NCBI GenBank assembly: GCA_029465975.1
Contig: CM055742.1
Span: 3,992,365 to 4,056,364 of the forward strand
From: Dallia pectoralis
Taxonomy: Eukaryota; Chordata; Actinopteri; Esociformes; Umbridae
Length of the DNA stretch: 64,000 nucleotides
Direction: 5' to 3'
Shown: piece by piece, positions 10,646 through 21,600 of the stretch
How the letters are laid out: every line of letters starts with the position of its first letter
How positions within the stretch are numbered: position 1 is the first letter of the stretch
The notes under the pieces: model-generated
Told to the model about the DNA's origin: nothing
The model's database searches: none
What the model saw: the letters and a program-made list of their open reading frames with translations, nothing else
Program-made: the position numbers and the translations under genes

Positions 10646-11628
10646 CTAGTGGACGATATAAAGAACTACAAGCACATGGAAATCTAGCTTCTTGATATAA
10701 AAAACAAGATATTTTCCACCTATTGGCTTATAACACACGTTTACAAAGGTTTTCGATTTATTTTAAGATAAAGTTGAGCACACAACTGGTTACTTCCTAA
10801 ATTAATAATTTATTTATAAATCAAATGATTTATTTAACACCCTATTATGTTCAAGTATTGGGCAATACGATCAATAACTTTGATTATGAAACCTTACATT
10901 AACATGATCTTAATTTTCGGGCAAACCTGACACCTTGTTAATTAACAATGAACAAAAACAGTTTTTCTGACTTAACTAAATATATCATGAATTAAAACTC
11001 GTATTCAATGTGCAATAATTCTAAAAATTAATTCAGTTACATGAACTAGTTTCCATCGAGAAAATCATAACAATCGATAAGACTTACAGTTGCTGGCCTA
11101 ACAACCGACCCACTCCAGGTATGTTATTATGTTATATGCATAAAGTCCCTCACATAGTCGCATGATAACACCTATTTTAGTGTCAAACCCGCTTGCACTT
11201 CTCTTTTCTGGTGTAAAGGCGCACATACACATTTAAAATGTTCACGGAGGAAACGAAACTGCGCAGCGACTCACTTCCTAGTTTTAAAACTAGTCCAGTG
11301 TTTGTCTTAAAGATACAGAGGATTATTTTATATTCAGTCTATAATGGTGACCCATAGAGATCCGCAGATTGACCAAATAGCTGGGAAAGAACCGTTGGTA
11401 CGGTACAGTAAGTTGAACCCATTCGGATTAAAACAGATGTCCCAATGTACGCTCCCTAGGACTATTTTTTAAAATGCCGAAATATCCCAACACTACTGTG
11501 GATTAACAGACGGCTACAAATATTGAAATCATTATGTATAATAACTGCGTCATGGCGAAGTGTATATTTGAACGAACAACTCGTAGGACCTGATCACGAA
11601 TGGGCGTTTGCAGCAGAAATAATTGAGT
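10646..11628. other. unc93b1 upstream and promoter-side region, AT-rich
   Basis: No recognisable gene. The unc93b1 start codon is at 10645, and a 5' UTR and promoter should lie in this interval. I see no clear TATA box or CpG island, only AT-rich sequence with a more GC-balanced part at 11200-11300. Confidence 0.4.
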
Positions 11629-11827
11629 CTATTCTGTGGTCATGTGATCACCCATACTGAATTGGGACTGGACGATGTGGTTGTACAGGTTTGTCGGCAG
11701 CCAATGAACCGCTGTCAAATCTGCAGCCACAGCATCCGAGAAGTCATGCCTCAAAAATGCAGGGGGTTCCTGGGTCAAAGGTGTTTGATTTGGTACCTCA
11801 ATATGACGCAAATCATCGTATTCCCCC
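11629..11827 (-). other. Unassigned candidate terminal exon, 66 codons
   Basis: In minus sense a good acceptor (pyrimidine tract, then TCTTCCAG) is followed by an open frame of 66 codons from 11827 to a TAG at 11631-11629. The upstream frame is closed by a TGA just before the acceptor, as expected if only the exon is coding. The translation has ordinary composition (HWLPTNLYNHIVQSQFSMG near its end) but I do not recognise it. It lies about 210 bases downstream of the timm10 poly(A) signal, on the same strand. It could be an alternative 3' exon, a decayed gene or chance. Confidence 0.3.
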
Positions 11828-12039
11828 CTGGAAGAGGAAGCAGGTCAGGCAGTAAAAGCCTATATCCGTTGTGCTCTATTTGTCTTTCAAGTTGCAATGA
11901 GTCTTTTAAAGAAAGCTATGACTTTTTAATCTGCAACATTCAATATAACAGAGAAATAACAGCAAAAATAAATGTGCATAACCGTTTGTGTATCGTTGCT
12001 TTAAACACACACACACAAAAGACACCGTAGATATGACAC

Positions 12040-12049
12040 TTTATTTATT
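12040..12049 (-). promoter_or_regulatory. Poly(A) signals of timm10
   Basis: Two overlapping AATAAA motifs on the minus strand, about 850 bases after the timm10 stop. The interval 12050-12898 is then the timm10 3' UTR and holds nothing else I can recognise. Confidence 0.65.
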
Positions 12050-12898
12050 TAAAATGTAATTAACAGAAAACTTTGTACAACATCAGCTCAGGTTATTAAC
12101 ATGAAGTAACTAAAACATCATGAACAAACAGTCAGATCAACACACAAACACAGAGACGGCCTTCACATCAACACCTGACCACACATGTTCCCAGGCGACA
12201 GGTATCGGTTAATAAGGTTCCTAGGTAACATATCTGCAAAATAAGGTCTAACAGATACAACTTCCAAGAAGCATATCCTGGGGAATCTACAGTTGCTGCC
12301 CATATTTTATCAGCGCCAGCAGAACTGAATCAACATGACAGCGAATTATCAAGCCGGCACACAGGATAATCAGGTGTGAAATAAAAATGGTCGGAAGAGT
12401 CAGTTGGTGCTTCGGGAATAAAGGGCTAGGAACCACCGCCGATGATAAGTATGGGAGACAAGTGGGAACTCTTCAGAGCGTTCTGACAAACATCAGAGGG
12501 CGATTTCTCAAACTGTTTCCATGAAAACGCCATGTGACACACAGACACAGAGAGAAATTATGCAGAAAGAGCACCGATTGGTTGAACAGAAAACAGTGCA
12601 TATTAGTGACTTATTTCTGGTACAAAGACTCTTTCCCCCATACCAGACATCTTGTGAACATAAATAGCCTTCACACATATCCATGTTGTCTCCCATGGCC
12701 ACACAAATGGCATCCCATCCATCCCCAAATTGTAGTAGCGTTTGGCGGCGTTCCTGGCAGACTATACCGCAGTCACGAAGGGGTCTCACATCATCACGCA
12801 GCAATACAACGCCAGACCGCTCAGTCGCTGATGTGACGCGAAACTCCTGGCCGACGCAGTGTAAAACAACGACCCTCCCCCCCGTTCATCCGTACGTA

Positions 12899-13966
12899 TT
12901 ATTGACCAATGGCGTTCTTCCTCATCATCTCCTCGTCCTGTACGGACAGTTCGGTGAGCTTGCGACCCAGCCTCTCGTGGAGGTCCAGGTACTTGGCCAC
13001 GCAGCGATCCAGACACACAGCTTCGCCCTTTGACAGCTCTGCCTCCTTGTAGTGGGGAGGCACGCATTTCCTGTGACATGCGTTTGTCATCCTGTGATGA
13101 GGAAGAGGGAGGAAGAGTAAGGAAATGAGGGGCGTTAAGACTTATATAATTGGAAAGCATCTCAAGATACATTTTGTTTGAAGCTTCAAGCAGGGGTTCA
13201 AGCTACTCCGCACATTTACAAAACATCTGAATAAGTAAGGACAGGAACTGGAGAAAATGAGAGCAATGGAAGGTGTAATTCTCCGATCTTGTCCTATCAC
13301 AAGGAGATGCGAATATTTGAATAGAAATCCTTTTGAGATTCTCCCAGATATTATTCCTGTCAGTACTTATACACTACTACAAGGATGTGCTTTTTACACA
13401 CAGTACAACAAAACATACCATATCAACTAGTTGTCAAAATAACTAACTAAATGAACTCTATTTACAAGTCATCAATTATTCGTTTGGTGAGGACAATGTG
13501 GTTGTTAGTGCAGTATCACCACTAAACCTTGGACACTGCTGACCTGTCCACTCGCATTTTATTTCAGAATGTGTTGAACTAGGTTAAGATCAGAGGTCTA
13601 TTTAAGGGTCCCATTAACATTTCTTGAAGCCAAGTGTACATTGTAACTGCGTCCTAATCCAATTAATAGGTCGGACGTCCAGTAGCTAAACAGCCAGCAT
13701 TTAAACCTGCATGGTAGAATCCACCAGACAATAATATGAAACCATTAAAAATGTACCAGCCAAAATGCACGTCATGGGATATGAGCCAGACGAGAATGCG
13801 AGATCAGATGGCGAGCAGCAAATCTGTGCATTTTCTATGAGAAACATGTTTTACTCTTAAGCTAACCATGCAATGCTAAAGCTATCTAGGCTTACCGATT
13901 GTACATATCAGCCATCATTTCCACCTCCAGCTCGGCCGCCAGGTGCTGTGCCTTATCTGGGTCCAT
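12899..13966 (-). CDS. timm10: TIMM10, small TIM chaperone of the mitochondrial intermembrane space
   Basis: Two coding exons, 13966-13896 and 13091-12899 (stop TAA), splice within an arginine codon to give 87 aa (human 90). The N-terminus reads MDPDKAQHLAAELEVEMMAD and the second exon MTNACHRKCVPPHYKEAELS. The twin CX3C motif is intact: C29-HRK-C33 and C50-LDR-C54, sixteen residues apart, the disulfide hairpin of the family. TIMM10 forms a hexamer with TIMM9 that escorts hydrophobic carrier precursors to the TIM22 complex. No cleavable presequence is expected. The ATG is preceded by a possible acceptor (TATCGCAG), so a 5' UTR intron is possible. The 0.8-kb intron holds no recognised element. 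Confidence 0.96.
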
Positions 13967-14129
13967 GCCTGCGATATGAACACACACCGGACTGGGATCT
14001 CCTAACCTGGACCGTCAAAAACGATAACTTAGGACGGCTAACACAGGCACCGACCACCGGCTTAATTAACCTTCAAACTCAGGAGGAACGCACGTGTGTT
14101 ACTCCTTCCCCCGGGTTCCACTTCCGCTG

Positions 14130-14282
14130 TCAATAAAGTTGCGCGTTCAAACGACCGAGATGGAACCCATAGATATATGGAACCAAGCCCACAGGAAGGA
14201 CGGCATCTTTAAACGCCACCATGCGGATGAAGGTGGTACTGCACCCCATGGCCCAGAAATACTTTTTCACGTAGACTTGCAT
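14130..14282 (-). CDS. Candidate 50-aa micropeptide upstream of timm10
   Basis: An ATG with G at -3 opens a 50-codon frame ending in TGA, 163 bases upstream of the timm10 start and on the same strand. The predicted peptide starts MQVYVKKYFWAMGC and has a basic N-terminal stretch, a hydrophobic central to C-terminal segment (AVLPVGLVPYIYG) and a short basic end (HLGRLNAQLY). This is the layout of a small single-pass membrane or mitochondrial peptide. No poly(A) signal separates it from timm10, so it would be an upstream ORF of that mRNA or part of a separately spliced transcript. I do not recognise a family, and chance is possible at this length. Confidence 0.35.
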   Translation of the reverse strand: MQVYVKKYFWAMGCSTTFIRMVAFKDAVLPVGLVPYIYGFHLGRLNAQLY

Positions 14283-14349
14283 GGCGAATGAAACTTCTAT
14301 ATTTCAGCGGATAATTTTTTTGGAGGGGTACAGCAACTTACCAGGCTGA

Positions 14350-14820
14350 ACACTTAAAGGATCCTTGTTTAAAACAAAACGTTTTTAACATTTACTAGTA
14401 GCCGAATCCAGAGTTATTAAACTAGGCATGACGAACGCGCATGTTGCCATCGGTTGCTACGACAACACATATTATTGCTAGTGCGCATGTGTCATGGGGC
14501 AGTCAATGCGGAAAAGCCATGCTCCATGTTGGCTTTATGCGCTTTTGAGCACTCTCATTGAAATGTACGGGGCTTCCTGCCGAACACTGTATACAGTGGA
14601 TGGAACCGTATAACGAATGCAATATCCACGAATAAAATAAATCTATTAAGGCTGTTTTTATATATTAGCATTTAGTGAGCATATTAAAATATGACCGCTT
14701 ATTGCCACACCACAGATGATAAACATCTAACTTTTGTTAGACCAACGTTGACTTGATGTGGAACTTACCACAGTAAGTGGTAAGTCAATAACATATTTTT
14801 GAACAGCTGGTCAAGAAAAC
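14350..14820. promoter_or_regulatory. Likely timm10 promoter interval
   Basis: This lies between the btbd18 poly(A) motif and the small ORF and timm10. It contains a moderately CpG-bearing stretch (14430-14480, with ACGAACGCGCATG). No TATA box or named element is clear; the call is by position. Confidence 0.35.
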
Positions 14821-14828
14821 CAAATAAT

Positions 14829-14834
14829 TTTATT
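14829..14834 (-). promoter_or_regulatory. Candidate poly(A) signal of btbd18
   Basis: Minus-strand AATAAA about 830 bases after the btbd18 stop. It makes the 23-bp minisatellite at 15.2-15.5 kb part of the 3' UTR. Confidence 0.5.
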
Positions 14835-15244
14835 TACATGACATCCTTAAAGGTTGCCATTTACAAAACATGTACAAATTATGAAGCTACAAATAAAGAA
14901 CTTATCAAAACATGATAATAAGTAGATAATAAAAACGTTTAAGTGCTTCTGATTGGAAACTGACTGACAAATTCTGAAGGTAAACTGATGGTTGTCTCAA
15001 GAGGATTGCTAATAAAGGACCCGGTTCCCTCTCATTAATTTAGGTCAAATTGATCCTAGATCTCTCACTCATAGTCAAGACACCAGGACAGAAATGTAAC
15101 ATAAGAAAGAGTAACTTCATATGCAGAATATTTAGATCTTGAAGCTCTGTGGAGGAACAGTATAACAAAAACAACAACAGAAATCCCTCAAGGAGTTCTA
15201 CAACACAAAAAAACATAACATTCTGTGAGTTAGTCCATGTCAGT

Positions 15245-15475
15245 GTGGTAGACCATGGCTGCTCTGTGTGGTAGACTGTGGCTGCTCTGTGTGGTGGTAT
15301 GTGGCTGCTCTGTGTGGTAGACTGTGGCTGCTCTGTGTGGTAGACTGTGGCTGCTCTGTGTGGTAGACTGTGGCTGCTCTGTGTGGTAGACTGTGGCTGC
15401 TCTGTGTGGTAGACTGTGGCTGCTCTGTGTGGTAGACTGTGGCTGCTCTGTGTGGTAGACTGTGGCTGCTCTGGG
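15245..15475. repeat. 23-bp minisatellite in the btbd18 3' UTR
   Basis: About ten copies of a unit containing GCTGCTCTGTGTGGTAGACT, nearly identical to each other. The minus-strand frame translates as SHSLPHRAATVYHTEQP-type repeats but lies after the btbd18 stop. Confidence 0.93.
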
Positions 15476-15664
15476 AGTTAAGAATGCCGTTTAAAACGTG
15501 TTTAAGTTGTAAATAATAAAAGCTGCCAAAACAAAATGCATACAGAGCTAGCCTGTATGTTGAATAGTCTACAGATGCATTTCTTAATTGCAACCTTGTA
15601 ATTTAGGTAATAAGATCTTAAGGACATATTGTAAAATAACCAATTTCTTTGAGTATACCAGCAG

Positions 15665-18600
15665 TCAACCAGTTTCCTCTCCAGTCACGTCAACCTCGTC
15701 GTCTTCCTCGTCTTCCTCTGTCAGTTCTGTGGAGCTTCGGTCAAGCCCTGCCTCCCAGACTCTCGGCAGGATGTCCGGTGAACACTCCAGAATATCGACC
15801 ACCTCCACCTCCACTTCCTCCTCCGGTTCCCAGGTCCTTGTGGGGATTCTTCGCGATGATGTGAGCTTGATGGCCTTCAAGTCCAACGGGGTTGAGAGGA
15901 TCAAGTCGGGTGCCTGGGGGGCAACGGTGTCAATGTCAACATCCTGAGGGTCGATATTGTTATGGGGGGAGCGTTTGACGGATGTTATGGTAGAAAACTC
16001 CTTGTCCACAGCTCTGATGCCAGAATCTTCTTCCCAAGATAGAAAGAAGAGGACAAACGCAGAGTAAACATTAAAACATATGAAATAGTGTATACCATCA
16101 GAACTCAAACTAGATAGAAATATGAAAAAGAAACGACCGCAAATGACCATCTAAAACTGTCTCCTAATATAATACATGTCATTATTGATTCAGTGCATTA
16201 TTGATTCACTATTGATTTACCATCATCAGGAAACACTGTAGGATCGTCGGTCTTCTTGCTGAACTCTTCCCTCTCTAAACCCATTACCTCCTCTCCATCT
16301 CCACTTATTTCCTCAGTCACCATGTATCCAGATGACTGATGGACCTGAACCATGTCAGCCTTCTTGGGAACATTCATCTCCAAAAACCCATATTCCACGA
16401 CATCGTCCGCCCCCTGGGTGATCGTTTTCTTGCGTTTTGCGTCAGATTTCACTTGGTCTTCCAGCTTGTTTGTCCTTCCAGACATATTGGGTGCCACCTC
16501 TTTACTGTCCTTGGAAACCCCATCTGTAACTTCTTTGTTACCTTCGTCCGTCAGTTGAGAGACTATTTTCTCCGTCACCTTAACCTCTTGGAGTTCACCA
16601 TCGTTCCTGGATGAATTAGCATTTTCTCTGACCGTCTCAATTTTAGCGTTCCCAAATTCGTTTCTTTCCTCAAGATTGGGTTGAATCTCCTTCTGTACAC
16701 ACGTGCTAATCTTAGGTCCCCGATCGTTCTCCTCTGGTTGGTTGCTCTCTGTTTGCTTTCCCTTCTCCTCAGTGCTTTTGTAAAAAGAAAAATCACATTC
16801 TGTCTGTTTGTTTTCCCTCCTTTTCGCAAACCTCCTTGTCTTTTGGTGCCTGTGCTTCAGCAGCTCTTTAAACTTCTTAAGAGACACTGTGGGTGCCGGA
16901 ACCTTGAAGTCGGTCAGCTCGACCGCAGGGGTGCTCATCTGGCCTTGGTCAGATCTAGTCTCTCCAGAACTTTCTGTAGTGAAGAACTGTGGCTGCCCAG
17001 ACGGCAGGGTTTCCAAAAAGGTGGCGTGTAACATTTCTGAAGAATTGGAGATAACTTGGTCTTCAAGAACACTGGGCTGAGCTCTTTGCTTCCCGAGACT
17101 CAGTAAATCAGTTTCAGGTTCAGGAAGAGTGGGGAAACTCTTAAACAGATCCACAAAGTTGTTCCTCACACTCTCTTGTCCCTTTTCCTTCAGCTCTCCT
17201 TCCTTTCTGTGTTTAATGTCTTCATTGTTATGGCTGACAGTTGCCATGGGAACTACACAATTAGAAGTGGAAAACTGCTCATCTCCTGGTCGTATTTTCC
17301 GGGGCCTACCTCGTTTTCGTTTCACAGCTGGGATCTGAAGCGACTCAACTGCCTTTTCCGGATGTTGTAGCTCGCTAGAGGAAGGACAAGGAGTTTCAGA
17401 AGAGAGGTCGGGCTTCTGGCCTTCTTGGTGGAGTTTTAGCAAGGAGCGCCTTGTCGATCTGGTGCAAATCAACGGGACACTTTTCACATCTTCATCAGAG
17501 TCTTGGGGAGCCTCTACTGGGTTGCCCGTTTTCCTCCTCAGTCTCTTTGTTTCCTCCGGACGTCCTTTAGCTTCCTCATTAGGCGTGTATGAGGACAACG
17601 TGGAGGTGTCGAAGGGGGACCTTCCTGATCCACACCTGGCTAGGATGTTGTTGCTTGACAGACTGACGGAGCAGAGGCTTATTTTAACTTGTCCATTGCT
17701 TGGGTGTGTGCCGCGCTCCTGCTTCGAACCTGCAGCACTCACCAAAGGACTTTCTTCATCCCTGGTTTCTCTCCGCGTAGACACCCTGCATTTACTCCTT
17801 TTCCGAGGAGGCTCAGTCGTGTCCTTGTTCCCTGGTTGTTCCTTCTTCACCTCTGTCCGTTTTCTCCTCACACAGTTCTCCGGGGGCTCCCACATTTCAT
17901 CCTCTCTTTCCTTTGTTTTAGCTTTGGGTTTCTCCTGCGTTTGCGCAGCACTGGCGTCCATGACAGTCTTCTCAATCCTCTTCCTGATCTCCTCTAAACC
18001 TGCATTTTGCGAGTCGCCGCTGAAGCAAGCCGTCTTGCCTTGTCCATCAGTCAGATGCTCATCCTTAGATGACCCCTGGTCTCTGTGGCAACGTGGAAAC
18101 TGAAGCATGGTCGCTAAGGGAAACTCTAGTCTTGCCATGCTGGGGCAGAGCCAAGTCTGTAGCTTTGAAATCTGAGGAGCTCTCTGAAACGGAGCGGCAG
18201 GGACCAACGGGAAACGTTTCACCAGAGAACGCGGCGGTGGTGGTTCTTGGGAATGGATGGGAGAGAGACATTTTGGCAGGAATAGCTCCTCCCAATCTTG
18301 AGGATGGGTTTGGGAAGATTGGGCTTCACTTCCCTGAGGCATAGCGTCCGTTTCTATTTCCTGTGGAATTACCCGTTCTTCTCTGGCAGAGATATAACTC
18401 TGAGAGGTTTCTCCATTGGCTTGACCTGGGGATGTTCTTCCTCTCACCTGACTAGAAGAGGTCTCTCCATTGATCTCCATTGGACAATCCGGCTCCCCTG
18501 CGGTTGATGGAACTTCTAAATGGGCTCCTGAACCCTGCCGACACCTTGGATCTAGATCATCTTCCCTGGTGTATGACAGAGAGGCATGGCATTGTGGAAA

Positions 18601-21600
18601 AGCCCGGTCCGGCTGAAGAGGACTTGCTGTAGTGCCGGAGTGGACAGCTACAGCATTGCTAACTCCGTCGCATGACACCGACTGTATCTGAGAGTTCCGG
18701 ATCTGAAATTCCCGGTTCTGAGCGTTCTGGTTCCGGAGTTCCTCATGATTCCAGATGGGCCCATTTGAGCATGGGAGTGCACCTGGATAATAGGAAACCT
18801 GGTCACATTTGACTGAGCCCGAGGGGCTGCCACTACAGCACAGGGGGTTAAGACCGGGATGGCAGGTGGCGGGGGAGTGACAGGTGGAGCAGCAGTGAGG
18901 GTTCAGAGGTCGCGGCTCCTCCTGAAAGTTTGATGTGACAGTGCAGGCGGTTGTTGTGGTGACGAAATGAGAAGACATGACGGAGTGAAAAACTATAGGA
19001 AAAAAGAACAAAAAGGGGCTGTAGATGAAGCTGGTGGCAATGGAGTTACAGCCAAGTGGCACCCAAGGGTACATGCTAAAATGTCTCTACTGTCATAAGG
19101 GTACATGCTAATATGTCGCTACTGTCATAAGGGTACATGCTAATATGTCTCTACTGTCATAAGGGTACATGCTAATATGTCTCTACTGTCATAAGGGTAC
19201 ATGCTAATATGTCGCTACTGTCATAAGGGTACATGTTAATATGTTAATATGTATCCACTGTCATAAGCCACTGTGAAAAAGATCTGTGCAAGAAACCATG
19301 TGACAGGCTTGTCACGTAAACAAAAGGTCATTTTCTTTATGTGACCTTTCGTTCAATATACCAGTGGAGAAAGACAATAGATCATATCATTAACACAAAA
19401 AATATATACACAAACCTGTTCCATTCGCCAACAAACTATCGCTTCCAGTCTCGTAGTCGTAGGAACACATGTACTGTGTTGCCGGGCCAACGGTGTGGTC
19501 GGGGTGCCGCGAGCAAGAACAGGCGGACTGTCGGCCCTCACCGTGGAGGTGGTGCTGGTCGCAGTTCCTCTGCAGAACCTGAGAGGGCAGTATGTCCAGT
19601 CCCATCATTACATCTTCCAGCATCTTGCCAATCTCCTCTTCCGATTCCTCCACCTGCTGGCCAGAACAGGAGAACCCCGATGGGAATGAGTTGGACTGGG
19701 TTTCTAGACTAGTGAAATGTGTGTGGAGGTATTAAATATATTATAGATTTTTACTTTAACAAATACCTGAGGTTGTGTAAAGTCGAGTTGATGATCCTGT
19801 GGTGGATGTGGGGTGCCGAAGAACGAGGGTGCCTGGAGGGCGAGGGGTGGGGGTATAGGAGATAGAGGCAGGTCTGGTGGAGGGGTGAGGAAGGCTGGGC
19901 CAAAAGGAGAACCCTGGAGGAGGTCTGGTTTAAGGGGGGTACACAGGGAGGTAACTGGTTTTAGGGGTGTACCCTGGGGAGGGCCTGGAGACTGGGGCTG
20001 CTCAAAATGCTGCTTAGTTCTTGGTCTTGTCCTCTTGCATCCCACGTCCTGCGTTGACTGAGAGAAAAAGCGACGTTACGAGTAATGTTATAGAACCTCT
20101 GGCTCTCATACGCAAGATTGGATATTGTAAGGATTCAGCAGCTACATCTTGCCATAATCAGGGGTTATCAAAACAGGGATTTCAGATAAATATTCAGGAA
20201 ATGTATCTTCCGATCGGGTGGGGAGCCAGCATTTTCATGAGACAGGTCAATTACGGATCTAGTCTAACGTGGCGACACTCCCGGGAGATTCACTTTGCCA
20301 ACAACCACAGGAAGTGTTTGTGGTGACGGATCAGGAAGTGGTCAATGCCATTGTTCCGCTCACCTTCTTCACTACGGCGTGGCCAGTCGCACAAGCAGGT
20401 AACGGGACGGTTCTGACTCTCTCTTTCCGATTTGCCACCTCCCACATCTGTCAACCAATCAATTAGCTGTGTTTAGAAACCTGTCAGCAGCTTTACAGGG
20501 CTTCAAGGCTGCACTTGCTCCAAAATTTTTTTTTTAACTAACGTCCAAAAATGCCCACGGCCAATCCAACTGTAAGCAGGCCAAACACGTATGAATTCAG
20601 ATCCCATGGAAACACTGGTGAGGATGACAGTTGTTGTGTGAATTAAAATGCCACGTTTGGCATTTTCTCGATTTCCCATAAAGGGATAAGACGTACCATA
20701 ATTGTAGGGTTTATGGTTTTGATGCTTCAAGTTGAATTTTAAAAGTGGTCAAAACTATTTGCAAAGATCACATTCCTCGCCATCTTGGTTAAATCTTTGC
20801 TTTAACATACTTCAAATGAGGCCTACTAGTCTCTCGTAATCTGACCACAGTACTGTACAAACTTTATATCCCTGCTTCCAATACAATCCCTGGAGTTTTG
20901 AATGGTTGAGACGAGCAGTTTATATGACTCGACATAATTGCCAAAAGACTTAAAACTCATTGCTGACATAAAGCCAGCCATTTCCACTAGACATATTATA
21001 ACATGTTATGGAATACATGTATTGACCTGAATAGTGGAGTTGGATGAATTCCAGTAGTCATTAATTATTAATCAGTGAACTGTATACGACCGTTTAGTCA
21101 CAAAGTCGACACCTTTCACTATGTAACTCAACATGAGGTGCCATTGAACCCCCAAAGTCCTACCAGTCCTTCGGTCCTCCTCTTCAGCTTCAGCTTAAAG
21201 GACGTCTGGGTGTTCAGCTGTCTTAGTCGGGACATGCACTTCCTCCCAATCACACCTAGAGTCAAATAACATCTTAAATGTCTTCTCAGGACACAAATCA
21301 GGGCACAGTTCAAAGCACGATGTCCAGGCATCTCCTCTTAGACCGTCAGACATTTCACATATTGCAGTTGCTCTAACCTGGCACACCTGATTAAATTAAT
21401 CAACTCACAGTGCTTGACTAAGGAGCACCTCCCTACCTCCAGGCAACTCTCAGCCTACACCTCTGCCTTGGTTCCACTACGGATAATTTTTTCCCCCTAC
21501 TATTACAGACATGGCTGGCAGCATTCATACTAACTAAGATGAACCTCCTTTTAATAAGTTGTGTGTAATTATCCACAAGCTAACTGATATAGTCTGCGCT

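Noticed and set aside
18993..19074. Possible start of the large btbd18 exon at 19074 (MYPWVPLGCNS)
   Set aside because: A good pyrimidine tract and TATAG acceptor at 18993-18995 fits the phase left by the previous exon, so these 27 codons are intronic.
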